DNA of 64,000 nt from an uncultured Flavobacteriaceae bacterium (GCA_947487895.1 CANKYF010000009.1:115022-179021), one strand, 5' to 3'. Positions 27,195 through 37,289 are shown, counted from the stretch's first letter. Notes: generated by a model not told the origin, from the letters alone. Numbers and translations are program-made.

Positions 27195-29240
27195 ATGAAT
27201 AAACAAATAGATCAGCAGGCGGCAGATAACATTAGATCTTTAGCTGTAGCAATGGTAGAGAAGGCAAAGTCAGGTCACCCTGGAGGGCCAATGGGAGGTG
27301 CAGATTTTATGCACATACTTTATTCTGAGTTTTTCAACTACGATCCTTCAGATATGACGTGGCCATTTAGAGATAGATTCTTTATGGATGCTGGTCATTT
27401 ATCCACTTTAATGTATGCGCAATATTACCTTTTAGGAAACTATAAAAAGGAAGATATCGCAAACTTTAGACAATGGGGTTCTATAACTCCTGGTCACCCT
27501 GAGGTTGATTTTGAAAGAGGTATTGAAAATACGTCAGGACCATTAGGTCAAGGACATACCATGGGTGTTGGAGCTGCTATTGCTGCTAAGTTTTTAGAAG
27601 CAAGGTTTGGTGATTGGATAAACCATAAAATCTACGGATTTATTTCAGATGGAGGTATTCAAGAAGAAATATCTCAAGGTGCTGGTAGAATTGCAGGTCA
27701 TTTAGGGTTGAGTAACTTTATCATGTTCTTTGATTCTAATGATATACAGTTATCAACATCAACAGATGAGGTAACGACTGAAGATACTGCCATGAAGTAT
27801 GAAGCTTGGGGATGGAAAGTGGTTACTATAGATGGTCATGATCATGAACAAATAAGAAAAGCATTAACAGATGCTAATAATGAAACTGAAAAACCAACGT
27901 TGATTATTGGAAAAACAATAATGGGTAAAGGTTGTGTTGCAGAAGATGGAACTATGTATGAAGGGTACTGTGAATTACACGGTAAACCAATTGGAGCAAC
28001 AGGCGCAGATTATGCAAAAACATTATTGAATTTAGGAGCAGATTTAGATAATCCGTTTGATATTTTTGGTGATGTTGAAGCCTTCTACAAAACTATAATT
28101 GAAGAGAAAACAGCTGCTGCTGCTAAGAAAAAAGCTGAGATTCAATCTTGGAAACAAGAGAATGAAGCCTTAGCTAAGAAATTAGATTTCTTCTTATCTG
28201 GTGAATTGCCAGAATTAGATTTTGAATCTATAGCACATAAAGAAGGATTAGCTACAAGAGCTGCATCTTCAAACGTGTTAGGATATTTAGCTGAAAATGT
28301 AGAGAACATGATTGTGTCTTCTGCAGATTTATCAAACTCAGATAAAACAGATGGTTTCTTAAATAAAACATCAGCTTTACAAAAAGGAAACTTTAGTGGT
28401 TCGTTTTTACAAGCAGGTGTTGCTGAACTAACAATGGCTTGTATTGCCAATGGTATAGCCTTACACGGTGGGGTTATTCCTGTGGTTGCTACATTCTTTG
28501 TGTTTTCAGACTATATGAAACCAGCAATTAGATTAAGTGCTTTACAAGAATTGCCAGTAAAATATGTGTGGACACATGATGCCTTTAGAGTAGGTGAAGA
28601 TGGACCAACGCACCAACCAATTGAGCAAGAAGCTCAAATTCGTTTGTTAGAAAAATTGAAGAATCATAAAGGAAATGCTAGTTTCTTAGCATTACGTCCG
28701 GCAGATTCAAACGAAACCTCTGTGGCATGGAAAATGGCTATAGAAAATACAGGAACGCCAACAGGATTAATTCTATCTAGACAAGGTGTAAAAGATGTGC
28801 CTGCAAATGGGGCATCTAGATATCAAGACGCTTTAGAAGCAGAAAAAGGAGGATACCTTGTGAAAGAAGTAGAAAACCCAGACATCGTATTAGTAGCTAA
28901 CGGATCTGAAGTGTCTACATTAATTGCTGCTGCTGAAATCTTAGAGGCTGAAAAAGGATTGAAAGTAAGTATTGCTTCAGTTATATCTGAAGGTTTATTT
29001 AGACAACAATCTAAAGCATATCAAGAAAGTGTAATACCAACTAATAAGCCATTATTTGGATTAACAGCTGGTTTACCTGTAAACTTAGAAGCATTAGTAG
29101 GAGCAAACGGAAAAGTGTTTGGATTAGACCATTTTGGATACTCTGCTCCAGCAGGTGTGCTAGATGAAAAATTTGGTTTCACAGGAGAGCAAGTAAGCAA
29201 AAACGTAATAGAGTATTTAGATACAGTTTTAATAAAATAA
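27195..29240 (+). CDS. tkt: Transketolase
   Basis: This 681-residue cytoplasmic enzyme transfers two-carbon ketol units between pentose-phosphate-pathway sugars, using thiamine diphosphate and a divalent metal. The N-terminal domain has KSGHPGGPMGGADFMH and GPLGQGHTMGVGAAIAAKFLE. The ThDP/metal motif reads SDGGIQEEISQGAGRIAG, ending in DSNDIQ, with Ser in place of the first Gly of the common GDG. The middle and C-terminal domains (HDAFRVGEDGPTHQPIEQ, LRPADSNET, LFGLTAGLPVNLEAL) are complete. It is followed after 9 bp by a transaldolase gene, giving a non-oxidative pentose-phosphate operon. Confidence 0.95.
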   Translation: MNKQIDQQAADNIRSLAVAMVEKAKSGHPGGPMGGADFMHILYSEFFNYDPSDMTWPFRDRFFMDAGHLSTLMYAQYYLLGNYKKEDIANFRQWGSITPGHPEVDFERGIENTSGPLGQGHTMGVGAAIAAKFLEARFGDWINHKIYGFISDGGIQEEISQGAGRIAGHLGLSNFIMFFDSNDIQLSTSTDEVTTEDTAMKYEAWGWKVVTIDGHDHEQIRKALTDANNETEKPTLIIGKTIMGKGCVAEDGTMYEGYCELHGKPIGATGADYAKTLLNLGADLDNPFDIFGDVEAFYKTIIEEKTAAAAKKKAEIQSWKQENEALAKKLDFFLSGELPELDFESIAHKEGLATRAASSNVLGYLAENVENMIVSSADLSNSDKTDGFLNKTSALQKGNFSGSFLQAGVAELTMACIANGIALHGGVIPVVATFFVFSDYMKPAIRLSALQELPVKYVWTHDAFRVGEDGPTHQPIEQEAQIRLLEKLKNHKGNASFLALRPADSNETSVAWKMAIENTGTPTGLILSRQGVKDVPANGASRYQDALEAEKGGYLVKEVENPDIVLVANGSEVSTLIAAAEILEAEKGLKVSIASVISEGLFRQQSKAYQESVIPTNKPLFGLTAGLPVNLEALVGANGKVFGLDHFGYSAPAGVLDEKFGFTGEQVSKNVIEYLDTVLIK

Positions 29241-29249
29241 TAAAAACAG

Positions 29250-29903
29250 ATGAAATTTTTTATTGATACAGCTAATCTTGATGAGATAGCAGAAGCACAA
29301 GCATTAGGGGTTTTAGATGGTGTAACGACTAATCCTTCATTAATGGCTAAAGAAGGCATTACTGGTGAAGAAAACATCTTAAACCACTACAAAAAGATTT
29401 GTGATATTGTTGATGGTGATGTAAGTGCTGAGGTAATTTCAACAGATTTTGAAGGTATGGTAAAAGAAGGAGAAGCATTAGCTGCTTTACACCCACAAAT
29501 AGTGGTGAAATTACCTTTAATAGCTGACGGAATTAAAGCTTGTAAATACTTTTCAGATAAAGGAATTAGAACTAATGTAACGTTAGTGTTTTCTGCAGGT
29601 CAAGCATTATTAGCGGCTAAAGCAGGAGCTACTTATGTGTCACCTTTCTTAGGAAGATTAGATGATATTTCTACAGATGGATTAAATCTTATTGCAGAAA
29701 TAAGACAGATTTATGATAACTATGCATTTAATACTCAAATTTTAGCTGCATCTATTCGTCATACAATGCATGTAATAGACTGTGCTAAATTAGGATCTGA
29801 TGTCATGACAGGGCCATTAAAGTCTATCACTGGCTTATTAAAGCACCCGTTAACAGATATTGGTTTAGCTAAGTTTTTAGCAGATTATAAAAAAGGAAAC
29901 TAA
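29250..29903 (+). CDS. Transaldolase, short TalC/FSA-like type
   Basis: At 217 residues this is the short transaldolase/fructose-6-phosphate aldolase subfamily. [20 protein letters not shown] and [14 protein letters not shown] form the first strands, and the Schiff-base lysine lies in [31 protein letters not shown] and [13 protein letters not shown] are also conserved. The neighbouring transketolase gene (9 bp upstream) favours a transaldolase role over a pure aldolase. A hairpin at 29932-29953 follows. Confidence 0.92.
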   Translation: MKFFIDTANLDEIAEAQALGVLDGVTTNPSLMAKEGITGEENILNHYKKICDIVDGDVSAEVISTDFEGMVKEGEALAALHPQIVVKLPLIADGIKACKYFSDKGIRTNVTLVFSAGQALLAAKAGATYVSPFLGRLDDISTDGLNLIAEIRQIYDNYAFNTQILAASIRHTMHVIDCAKLGSDVMTGPLKSITGLLKHPLTDIGLAKFLADYKKGN

Positions 29904-29931
29904 TATTTAGTTCTTTACGAAATTTAGTAAA

Positions 29932-29953
29932 GCTTCTCTGAACAAGAGAGGCT
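29932..29953 (+). terminator. Weak terminator hairpin after transaldolase
   Basis: GCTTCTCT and AGAGAGGC arms around GAACA, with one G-T pair, followed by a T-rich run (TTTGTTGTTT). Confidence 0.55.
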
Positions 29954-30058
29954 TTGTTGTTTAAAACATTATTTATTTTAATCAAATTTTAACATAATTT
30001 AAGGTAACATTAAAGATGTTAAGAAGTCTAAATATTTAACGACTAAATCAATTATTTG

Positions 30059-30066
30059 TAAATTTG
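30059..30066 (+). promoter_or_regulatory. Candidate -7 promoter element of the GAF-protein gene
   Basis: TAAATTTG fits TAnnTTTG and lies 20 bp before the start codon. The -33 TTTG is not clear. Confidence 0.35.
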
Positions 30067-30085
30067 CTATACAATACTAGTTACT

Positions 30086-32461
30086 ATGACAGATATTAAT
30101 GAAAATATAGAATCTCCCTTAGTTCTAAAAGTTAGCTTTAATAAGTTGTTAGAGTATTATGAAGATTTGGCTGAAAGTAAAGATGACTTCATGGCGGCTA
30201 AGGCTAAACGTGTTTTAAAAGTAGCTAAGCAATATCCTGAATTACGTACAGGATTTACATCTCCAAAAGTTTTAAAAGAAAGAAAAAAAGAAATAGGCGT
30301 AATTCTACAAGATTCCTTTAGTCCTATTTTAACCAAAAATGAAATAAAAACGGCATCGGTGCCTTTTCACGATTTAATTTTTAATAAATCAGAAAGATTT
30401 AAAAACATAATAAAAACGGCAGGAGAAGGGTTTGAGCTCCAAATTAAAAATATGCCTGAAGATTATAGGTATATCATTGCTTGTACCATAATCTTAAAAT
30501 TTTGTTACGGATATGACATAAATTTTAAGCGTCCGTTTTATTACGAAATACCAGATGCTAATGGAATTATGCATTATTACAAAATAATGTATAATGCAGA
30601 CTTCTGTGAAATACTTCCAACTAAATTTGCCAAAGAAATTACGCAAGAAGATTATGATGAATTACTAGATAATTTTGAGAATTTAGAACTTTGGAAAGAA
30701 AAATTCCCACCAAATAGTTACATATTCAAAGGCTTTGTAATATCTAATATTTTTGATGTTACAGACGATCAATCCATTTCCAATATAAAATCTACTTTAA
30801 TAGGAGATGATAAGCGTAAAGATGATACCTTCATGGAAGGGTTTCATGATATTTTCAGATCGCTTTTAGGAATTAATGATATAAAAGTTGGTTTTTCAAT
30901 CTATAATGAAGAAGATGGCACCTTTGAACGTGTATATGGTGTAGGTATGAACAGTTATTTATTAGGTACTTCTGAAAAAGAAGCATGTAATAATGTGTTG
31001 TGCGATTGGTCTTACAAAAGAATGTTAGAAGATCATGAATTCTTTGCTATGTCAAATATAGACAAGGTTTATAAAGAGACAGAGGGGAAAGTGCGTCATG
31101 TAAATGTATTACATCAGCAAGGCATTAAAAGTGCAATTTTTGCACCTATAGCCAATGATGAAGGGTTAATGGGAATTTTAGAAATTGTGTCTCATACTCC
31201 TAAGGTACTTAATAGCATAAATGCCTTTAAGTTGATAGATATCATGCCTTATATTATTTCTGCAGTTGAGCGATCTAAAGCAGAAGAAGAAAACTTAATT
31301 GAAGCCATTATTCAAAAAGAATGTACATCTATTCACCCAAGTGTGCATTGGCGTTTTGCTAAAGAAGCCAAAGAGTTTATCAAAAATGAAATGAACGGTG
31401 AAAATGCCAGATTCAAAAAAGTAGTTTTTGATGATGTATATCCGTTATTTGGGCAAATAGATATCAAGGGGTCTTCAGAAGCCAGAAATAAAGCAACTAA
31501 GCAAGATTTAACCCTGCAATTAACATCGGTTAAAAATATTTTTAAGAAGGCCAAAGAACTAGAACCTTTGCCAATCTATGATCAGTTTATTTATCAAGTA
31601 AAAAACTATTTAAAAGGGTTAAAAGATAATTTTCAGGTAGATAGTGAACAGCAAATTTCTGAGTTTTTTAAAAGTGAAGTAGAGCCTGTTTTTAAACATT
31701 TAACAAATGTTGAAGAGCTTAAAGAAGCCATAGAAGATTATCATAGTACCATAGATGATAAAGTGCAGGTACTCTATAAACACAGAAAAAGCTATGATGA
31801 AACCATTGCTCTGATTAATCAGGAAATGGCATCGTTATTAGATGATAAGCAAGTGGAAGCACAAGCCATGTATCCGCACTTTTTTGAACGTTTTAAAACA
31901 GATGGCGTAGAACATAACATGTACATTGGTGAGTCTATCACCAAAGAAGACAGCTTCAATCAATTGTATCTGTATAATTTACGTTTATGGCAATTACAGG
32001 TTATGTGTGAAATGGAAAATGCGTACTACCAAATGAAATCAGATTTTCCAGTGTCTTTAGATGTAGCCTCCATGATTTTAGTGTTTAATCAGCCATTATC
32101 TATAAGTTTTAGAATGGATGAAAAACAATTTGATGTAGATGGTACTTATAATGCCAGATATGAGATTGTAAAGAAACGTGTAGATAAAGCATTTATTAAA
32201 GGAACAACAGAGCGTGTTACGCAAAAAGGAAAAATAAGCATTGTATATTCTCAAAAACAAGACGAGATTGAGTACATGCGTTATATTAAGTTTTTACAAG
32301 AAAAGCACTATTTAGATACAGATGTAGAAATTGTTGAATTGCAAGATTTACAAGCCGTAACAGGATTAAAAGCTATTCGAGTAAGTGTATTATATCATAA
32401 AAATGAAAATGATAAGTTGTTTTACACTTATGATGATTTAATGAAGGAGATTAAAGCTTAA
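30086..32461 (+). CDS. GAF-domain protein, large cytoplasmic
   Basis: The 791-residue protein has an uncharacterised N-terminal region, a GAF-like domain around residues 250-395 (GFHDIFRSLLGINDIKVGF, GVGMNSYLLGTSEKEA, GIKSAIFAPIANDEGLMGIL) and a long mostly helical C-terminal half. I see no kinase, cyclase, GGDEF or DNA-binding motif after the GAF. Proteins of this layout are common in Flavobacteriaceae but without a proven role. It ends 12 bp before a convergent gene for an HD-PycTM protein. A ligand-sensing role is inferred only from the GAF domain. Confidence 0.75.
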   Translation: MTDINENIESPLVLKVSFNKLLEYYEDLAESKDDFMAAKAKRVLKVAKQYPELRTGFTSPKVLKERKKEIGVILQDSFSPILTKNEIKTASVPFHDLIFNKSERFKNIIKTAGEGFELQIKNMPEDYRYIIACTIILKFCYGYDINFKRPFYYEIPDANGIMHYYKIMYNADFCEILPTKFAKEITQEDYDELLDNFENLELWKEKFPPNSYIFKGFVISNIFDVTDDQSISNIKSTLIGDDKRKDDTFMEGFHDIFRSLLGINDIKVGFSIYNEEDGTFERVYGVGMNSYLLGTSEKEACNNVLCDWSYKRMLEDHEFFAMSNIDKVYKETEGKVRHVNVLHQQGIKSAIFAPIANDEGLMGILEIVSHTPKVLNSINAFKLIDIMPYIISAVERSKAEEENLIEAIIQKECTSIHPSVHWRFAKEAKEFIKNEMNGENARFKKVVFDDVYPLFGQIDIKGSSEARNKATKQDLTLQLTSVKNIFKKAKELEPLPIYDQFIYQVKNYLKGLKDNFQVDSEQQISEFFKSEVEPVFKHLTNVEELKEAIEDYHSTIDDKVQVLYKHRKSYDETIALINQEMASLLDDKQVEAQAMYPHFFERFKTDGVEHNMYIGESITKEDSFNQLYLYNLRLWQLQVMCEMENAYYQMKSDFPVSLDVASMILVFNQPLSISFRMDEKQFDVDGTYNARYEIVKKRVDKAFIKGTTERVTQKGKISIVYSQKQDEIEYMRYIKFLQEKHYLDTDVEIVELQDLQAVTGLKAIRVSVLYHKNENDKLFYTYDDLMKEIKA

Positions 32462-32473
32462 TCTTAATATATT

Positions 32474-33673
32474 TTATCTTGCTGCTCCAGTTTGAAAAGC
32501 TACTGCAAACGCAATAACACTTACAATAATACCAACCATAAATACACTATAGGTTAAGCGTAAGATTTTGTACTTTTTATCTAATACTAAACCTAAAAAG
32601 TATAAGTCTTTTTTCATGGAGGAATAGAGGTAGTCACGATCTTGCATCATTTCGCTCATGGCCCATTCAAAGTCTTTAAGGCTCATTTTATGAAAATTAC
32701 CAAAGAATAAAAGATTTACTTTTTTATTGGCAACATCTTCTTTAGTAAACTTGCCACTTGTTACATTTGGTCTTGTGGCAAGAACAGATAAAATAATAGA
32801 AGCGACTGTAACAGTCACAAAAATAACAGTTGGGATAATTAAATATTGATTTGAAGGATTATCTAACTTAGGAATTAAATTAGCCAAAACTAAAGACACT
32901 ATAATGGCATTAACTGAAAGTAGAATATTTGCTTTAGTATCAGCAATATTACTTAGCGTAATATGATTTTTTAGGGTGACCCTAAACATCGTTTCAATAC
33001 CACGTTCAGGCATTTCAACCTTATTTTTTTTAAATGTAAGCTCTTCTTTTTTCTGATTGAGTTTTTTGTTATCAGCATCTAATTTCTTCTTCAATTTTAA
33101 TAACTCAGATAGATTTTTGCCTTTACGTTTATCCCATGCAGCAGCAGCTTCAGGTGTGTGAAACCTATGAACTGTAGAAAGAAAATTGATATTCTCATCA
33201 AGCCATTCGCTTTCGGTTAGTGTTTTATCACAAAGAATTTCCCATTCTTTTCGTAATAGCTCAGAAACTTCAAAATAACTTTTACTGCCTATGTGAGAGC
33301 AGTCAGCATCACGAATTATTTTTTCAAGCCTATTTTGAGGTGTATGATCAATTTTAGTAGCCAAAATAAGTTGGCAAACAGCGTCAATTTTTTCAGGAGC
33401 ACAATTTTTAGAATTCAAAAATTCTTTAGTAATTACTACACTAGCATCTTCATGATTTTCAATACCAGTAGTGTAACCAGTATCATGTAGCCAAGTACTA
33501 ATAATTAGAATCTCTTTTTCAGAATCATTCAACGCACATAATTCACTTAACTCCTTTGCCTTTTCGGTAACACGTTGGGTATGTGTTAAGTTATGGTATA
33601 CAAAAGAAGTATCTAACTTTTCGTTTAAAAGTTGGGTGGCAAATTTTTCAGCTGCAAGAATCAGGTCACTCAT
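32474..33673 (-). CDS. HD-domain phosphohydrolase fused to a Pycsar-effector-like (PycTM) membrane domain
   Basis: This 399-residue protein has an N-terminal HD domain (about residues 1-190) with H31, the H63-D64 doublet in STWLHDTGY, H74, H110 and D122/D124, consistent with a metal-dependent phosphohydrolase. A charged coiled-coil linker (about 190-225) follows. The C-terminal region matches the PycTM family: FRVTLKNHITLSNIADTKAN, two membrane helices at about 250-301, and a third at about 376-395. PycTM proteins are membrane effectors activated by cCMP/cUMP in the Pycsar anti-phage system. No pyrimidine cyclase gene is adjacent, so the protein may be a housekeeping nucleotide-responsive relative. 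Confidence 0.82.
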   Translation of the reverse strand: MSDLILAAEKFATQLLNEKLDTSFVYHNLTHTQRVTEKAKELSELCALNDSEKEILIISTWLHDTGYTTGIENHEDASVVITKEFLNSKNCAPEKIDAVCQLILATKIDHTPQNRLEKIIRDADCSHIGSKSYFEVSELLRKEWEILCDKTLTESEWLDENINFLSTVHRFHTPEAAAAWDKRKGKNLSELLKLKKKLDADNKKLNQKKEELTFKKNKVEMPERGIETMFRVTLKNHITLSNIADTKANILLSVNAIIVSLVLANLIPKLDNPSNQYLIIPTVIFVTVTVASIILSVLATRPNVTSGKFTKEDVANKKVNLLFFGNFHKMSLKDFEWAMSEMMQDRDYLYSSMKKDLYFLGLVLDKKYKILRLTYSVFMVGIIVSVIAFAVAFQTGAAR

Positions 33674-33848
33674 AAAAAATGGTTTAATGTAAAAATACTA
33701 AACTTTAAGAAAACTAAAGTATTGTAAAGAAACGCAATAATTTGTCGTAAATTTCAAGAGAACTTTTCATAGTATTAAACCCTAGAGTTTATATGTAAGA
33801 AAGTAGATGAAAAATCGACCTATTTTAAATCAAAAAAATAAATTTTAA

Positions 33849-34301
33849 ATGCTGAATTGGAAAGATATCATTAGTTTTTCCGTAAACGGAAATCCAGAAC
33901 CAGACAATAGAATTGAAAAAACAGAAACGGAGTGGCAAACGCAATTAACACCAGAACAATATAGAATTACAAGGCAAAAAGGAACCGAAAGACCCCATAG
34001 TGGTGATTTTTGCACCAGTTATGAAGAAGGTATTTATAGTTGCATTTGTTGTAATACTTTGTTGTTTGACTCTACTATAAAATTCAACTCGGGTACAGGT
34101 TGGCCTAGTTTTACACAACCTATAAAAGAGAATGCTATTAAATATGAAAAAGACGAGTCTTACGGGATGATTCGCGTTGAGATAATGTGCAATACTTGCG
34201 ATGCACATTTAGGGCATGTATTTCCAGATGGTCCAGAGCCTAGCGGATTGCGTTATTGTGTAAACTCAGAATCTTTACAATTAGAGAAACAAAATGGATA
34301 A
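33849..34301 (+). CDS. msrB: Peptide-methionine (R)-S-oxide reductase
   Basis: MsrB reduces the R-epimer of methionine sulfoxide in proteins. The 150-residue sequence has the zinc-binding pairs C65/C68 (YSCICCNTL) and C114/C117 (IMCNTCDAHLGHVF). The catalytic Cys137 lies in GLRYCVNSESL, and NSGTGWPSF forms the substrate pocket. No signal peptide, so it is cytoplasmic. Its 3' end overlaps the msrA start by 8 bp, which means the two reductases are translated together. Confidence 0.95.
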   Translation: MLNWKDIISFSVNGNPEPDNRIEKTETEWQTQLTPEQYRITRQKGTERPHSGDFCTSYEEGIYSCICCNTLLFDSTIKFNSGTGWPSFTQPIKENAIKYEKDESYGMIRVEIMCNTCDAHLGHVFPDGPEPSGLRYCVNSESLQLEKQNG

Positions 34302-34833
34302 AAATAATATACAATTAGCCACATTTGGAGGTGGTTGTTTTTGGTGTACAGAAGCTATTTTTAGCGAAGTAATTGGTGTAGAAAAAGTAGTGTCTGGATA
34401 TTCTGGTGGTAATGCTCCAGGTAAGCCTACATATAGAGAAGTATGTTCTGGTTTAACTGGGCATGCAGAGGTAGTACAGATTACATTTGATGCTAATCTT
34501 ATAAGTTATATTGAATTACTAACTATTTTTATGACAACTCACGATCCAACAACCTTAAATAAACAGGGGGCAGATGTTGGTACACAATACCGTTCTGTGA
34601 TTTATTATCATGATGATGAGCAAAAGAAAATCGCAGAGGAAGTTATAAAAGAATTAGCATCATATTTTGAAGCCCCTATTGTTACTGAGATTAGTCCATT
34701 GGAGATTTTTTATGATGCCGAAGATTACCATCAAGATTATTACAAGAATAACACCGAGCAAGGATACTGTAATGCGGTAATTAGTCCTAAACTGGCGAAA
34801 TTTAGAAAGCTTTATGCAGATAGATTAAAATAA
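34294..34833 (+). CDS. msrA: Peptide-methionine (S)-S-oxide reductase
   Basis: This 179-residue MsrA has the active site GGGCFWCTEAIF (C15 catalytic, C18) and conserved HDPTTLNKQGADVGTQYRS and AEDYHQDYY segments. A further Cys in QGYCNAVISPK near residue 160 may act as resolving cysteine. It reduces S-methionine sulfoxide, complementing the overlapping msrB. It heads a run of thiol-redox genes up to 37209. Confidence 0.95.
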   Translation: MDKNNIQLATFGGGCFWCTEAIFSEVIGVEKVVSGYSGGNAPGKPTYREVCSGLTGHAEVVQITFDANLISYIELLTIFMTTHDPTTLNKQGADVGTQYRSVIYYHDDEQKKIAEEVIKELASYFEAPIVTEISPLEIFYDAEDYHQDYYKNNTEQGYCNAVISPKLAKFRKLYADRLK

Positions 34834-34909
34834 CCTAGTTTACTAAAAACCAGATATTAATTATATAGGCGTAAATCCGTAAATTAAATTTAAAGAAAGG
34901 GACAATTAT

Positions 34910-35398
34910 ATGTCTAATCAATTAGAACACCCAAACGTGTTTAAGGCTCCAGAGTTTGAAGTAAAAGACTGGGTTGATGTTAATGGAAATAAAAGGGAAT
35001 CCATAAAGCTTTCAGATTTTAAAGGAAAGTTTAAGGTGGTATATTGTTTTCAAAGTTGGTGCCCAGGGTGTCATAAAAAAGGCTTGCCAGATTTAAAGAA
35101 AATGGTAGATGCTTTAAATGATAATAAGAATGTGATTTTTTTAGCAGTCCAAACCGTTTTTGAAGGGCATCATGAAAACACTTATGAAAAGATTATTGAA
35201 ACCCAAAAGCAGTATGAGTTAAAGATTCCTTTTGGACATGATGCAGGAAATGATGGGAACTCTATTTCTAATATTATGAGAAATTACCAAACAGGAGGAA
35301 CACCATGGTTTTTGTTTATTGATAAACATGATAATGTGGTGTTTTCAGATTTTCATTTGAATCCTGATGCGGCTATCGAGTTTCTCAAAACAATGTAG
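34910..35398 (+). CDS. TlpA/redoxin-like thioredoxin-fold protein
   Basis: This 162-residue thioredoxin-fold protein has a CxxC active site C51-P-G-C54 in FQSWCPGCHKKGLPDL, the cis-proline strand in TGGTPWFLFIDK, and no signal peptide, so it is a cytoplasmic redoxin. CPGC differs from thioredoxin's CGPC and is commoner in TlpA-like reductases. It is 3 bp upstream of a glutaredoxin-like gene and 76 bp after msrA, so it may regenerate the Msr enzymes or SelO clients. Confidence 0.82.
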   Translation: MSNQLEHPNVFKAPEFEVKDWVDVNGNKRESIKLSDFKGKFKVVYCFQSWCPGCHKKGLPDLKKMVDALNDNKNVIFLAVQTVFEGHHENTYEKIIETQKQYELKIPFGHDAGNDGNSISNIMRNYQTGGTPWFLFIDKHDNVVFSDFHLNPDAAIEFLKTM

Positions 35399-35401
35399 TT
35401 T

Positions 35402-35656
35402 ATGAAACCTGAAATTAAGCTTTATGGTGCTGAAAGATGTCATAAAAGCCAATATTATAAACGGTATTTAGAAGACTTAAATTTAGATTATAAGTTTTTA
35501 GATGTAGAGCTGAGTGAAGATAATGCAGAGGAACTAAGAAACTTATACGAAAACAGAAAACTCAATTTCCCAACCATTACCATTGGAGAAAAGAAATTAA
35601 GAAATCCTTTAGATAAGGACTTAAAAAAATGGATTGAAAAACTACTATGCAACTGA
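35402..35656 (+). CDS. Glutaredoxin-family protein
   Basis: This 84-residue protein has the small glutaredoxin fold: IKLYGAERCHKSQYYKRYLE with C13-H-K-S16 as a CxxS (monothiol-like) active site, and the TIGEKKLRNPLDKDL region with FPTITIG as the cis-Pro strand. Its 3' end overlaps the SelO gene by 10 bp. SelO AMPylates glutaredoxin and other redox proteins in known systems, so the pair is functionally suggestive. Confidence 0.82.
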   Translation: MKPEIKLYGAERCHKSQYYKRYLEDLNLDYKFLDVELSEDNAEELRNLYENRKLNFPTITIGEKKLRNPLDKDLKKWIEKLLCN

Positions 35657-37209
35657 ACATAAAAGATAAATTTAATAAAGAATTACCTTCAGATCCTATT
35701 TTAGAAAATTCTAGGAGGCAAGTGGCAGAAGCCTGTTTTTCGTATGTAACACCAAAGCAAACAAGAAAACCTCAATTGTTACATGTATCTCCAGAAATGA
35801 TAGAAAAACTAGGGCTATCTGAAGAAGATGTAAAAAGTGATGATTTCTTAAATGTGTTTACAGGCAATGACGTTTTATCAAATACGAAGCCTTATGCCAT
35901 GTGTTATGGTGGGCATCAGTTTGGTAATTGGGCTGGTCAATTGGGAGACGGGCGTGCCATTAATCTATGCGAAGTAGAACATCAAAATAAAAATTGGGTA
36001 CTACAGTTAAAAGGCGCAGGAGAAACCCCCTATTCCAGAACTGCCGATGGTTTAGCAGTATTACGTTCATCCATACGAGAATATTTGTGTAGCGAAGCCA
36101 TGTTTCATTTGGGAGTTCCAACTACCAGAGCATTATCTTTAGCATTGTCTGGAGATCGTGTGTTGAGAGATGTAATGTATGATGGTAATTCAGCATATGA
36201 AAAAGGCGCCATTGTTTGTAGAACAGCCGAATCGTTTTTGCGCTTTGGAAACTATCAAATCTTTGCGGCTAGACAAGACGAAAAGAATCTAAGAAAGTTG
36301 GTTGATTATACCATAAAACATCATTTTACAGACTTAGGGGTTCCTTCAAAAGAAACATATATAGCCTTTTTTAAAGAGATTACTAATCGAACTTTAAATA
36401 TGATTATCCATTGGCAACGCGTTGGTTTTGTACATGGGGTAATGAATACCGATAATATGTCTATTCTAGGTATAACCATAGATTATGGACCTTATGGCTG
36501 GTTAGAAGGTTACGAGTATGATTGGACACCAAATACTACCGACAGGCAACATAAACGTTATCGCTATGGGAATCAACCCAATATTGGATTATGGAATTTG
36601 TTACAACTTGCAAATGCTATGTATCCATTAATTGAAGAAGCAGAACCATTAGAAGCTATTCTTAATCAGTATAAAGTTGATTTTGATAAAAGATCTTTAG
36701 AAATGATGTGTTCCAAATTAGGATTGCAAATTGAAGCTGAAAAAGACCAGTCCTTGATTCAGGAATTAGAAGATAATTTACATCTTACTGAAACCGATAT
36801 GACGATGTTCTTTAGAAATTTAGCTAATTTCAAAAAAGAAGGTGTTGTAGAAGGGTTGGCAGTTATTAATGATGCCTTTTACAAGCCGGATGAAGTATTT
36901 GGAAACATCGAAAAAAGATGGAAGGATTGGTTTGCTACATACGCTATGCGATTACAGAAAGAAACGCATTCTGATGAAGAACGAAAAGAAAATATGAATC
37001 TGGTAAATCCGAAATATGTGTTACGAAACTATATAGCGCAATTAGCTATTGATGATGCAGATAAAGGCGATTATAAGTTGATAAATGAATTATTTCAAAT
37101 ACTTAAAAAACCTTATGAGGAACAACCAGAATATGAAAAATGGTTTGCAAAACGACCAGACTGGGCAAGACATAAAATAGGGTGTTCTATGTTGTCTTGC
37201 AGTTCGTAA
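35647..37209 (+). CDS. selO: Protein adenylyltransferase SelO (YdiU family)
   Basis: SelO is a pseudokinase-fold enzyme that transfers AMP to Ser/Thr/Tyr of redox proteins. This 520-residue protein shows the family blocks CYGGHQFGNWAGQLGDGRA, LKGAGETPYSRTADG, LRSSIREYLCSEAM and HGVMNTDNMSILG, with the catalytic Asp in DYGPYGWL. The C-terminus ends GCSMLSCSS, placing a Cys where some relatives carry selenocysteine. Length is slightly above E. coli YdiU. It overlaps the glutaredoxin gene and lies within the Msr/redoxin run, in line with a role in oxidative-stress signalling. Confidence 0.92.
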   Translation: MQLNIKDKFNKELPSDPILENSRRQVAEACFSYVTPKQTRKPQLLHVSPEMIEKLGLSEEDVKSDDFLNVFTGNDVLSNTKPYAMCYGGHQFGNWAGQLGDGRAINLCEVEHQNKNWVLQLKGAGETPYSRTADGLAVLRSSIREYLCSEAMFHLGVPTTRALSLALSGDRVLRDVMYDGNSAYEKGAIVCRTAESFLRFGNYQIFAARQDEKNLRKLVDYTIKHHFTDLGVPSKETYIAFFKEITNRTLNMIIHWQRVGFVHGVMNTDNMSILGITIDYGPYGWLEGYEYDWTPNTTDRQHKRYRYGNQPNIGLWNLLQLANAMYPLIEEAEPLEAILNQYKVDFDKRSLEMMCSKLGLQIEAEKDQSLIQELEDNLHLTETDMTMFFRNLANFKKEGVVEGLAVINDAFYKPDEVFGNIEKRWKDWFATYAMRLQKETHSDEERKENMNLVNPKYVLRNYIAQLAIDDADKGDYKLINELFQILKKPYEEQPEYEKWFAKRPDWARHKIGCSMLSCSS

Positions 37210-37289
37210 TAAACTAAAGATAAACATCAGTTTAAATAGTGCGTTAAAGATTTTTATTCCTAAACCAAAAGAACAAACAAGTAGTTTTT

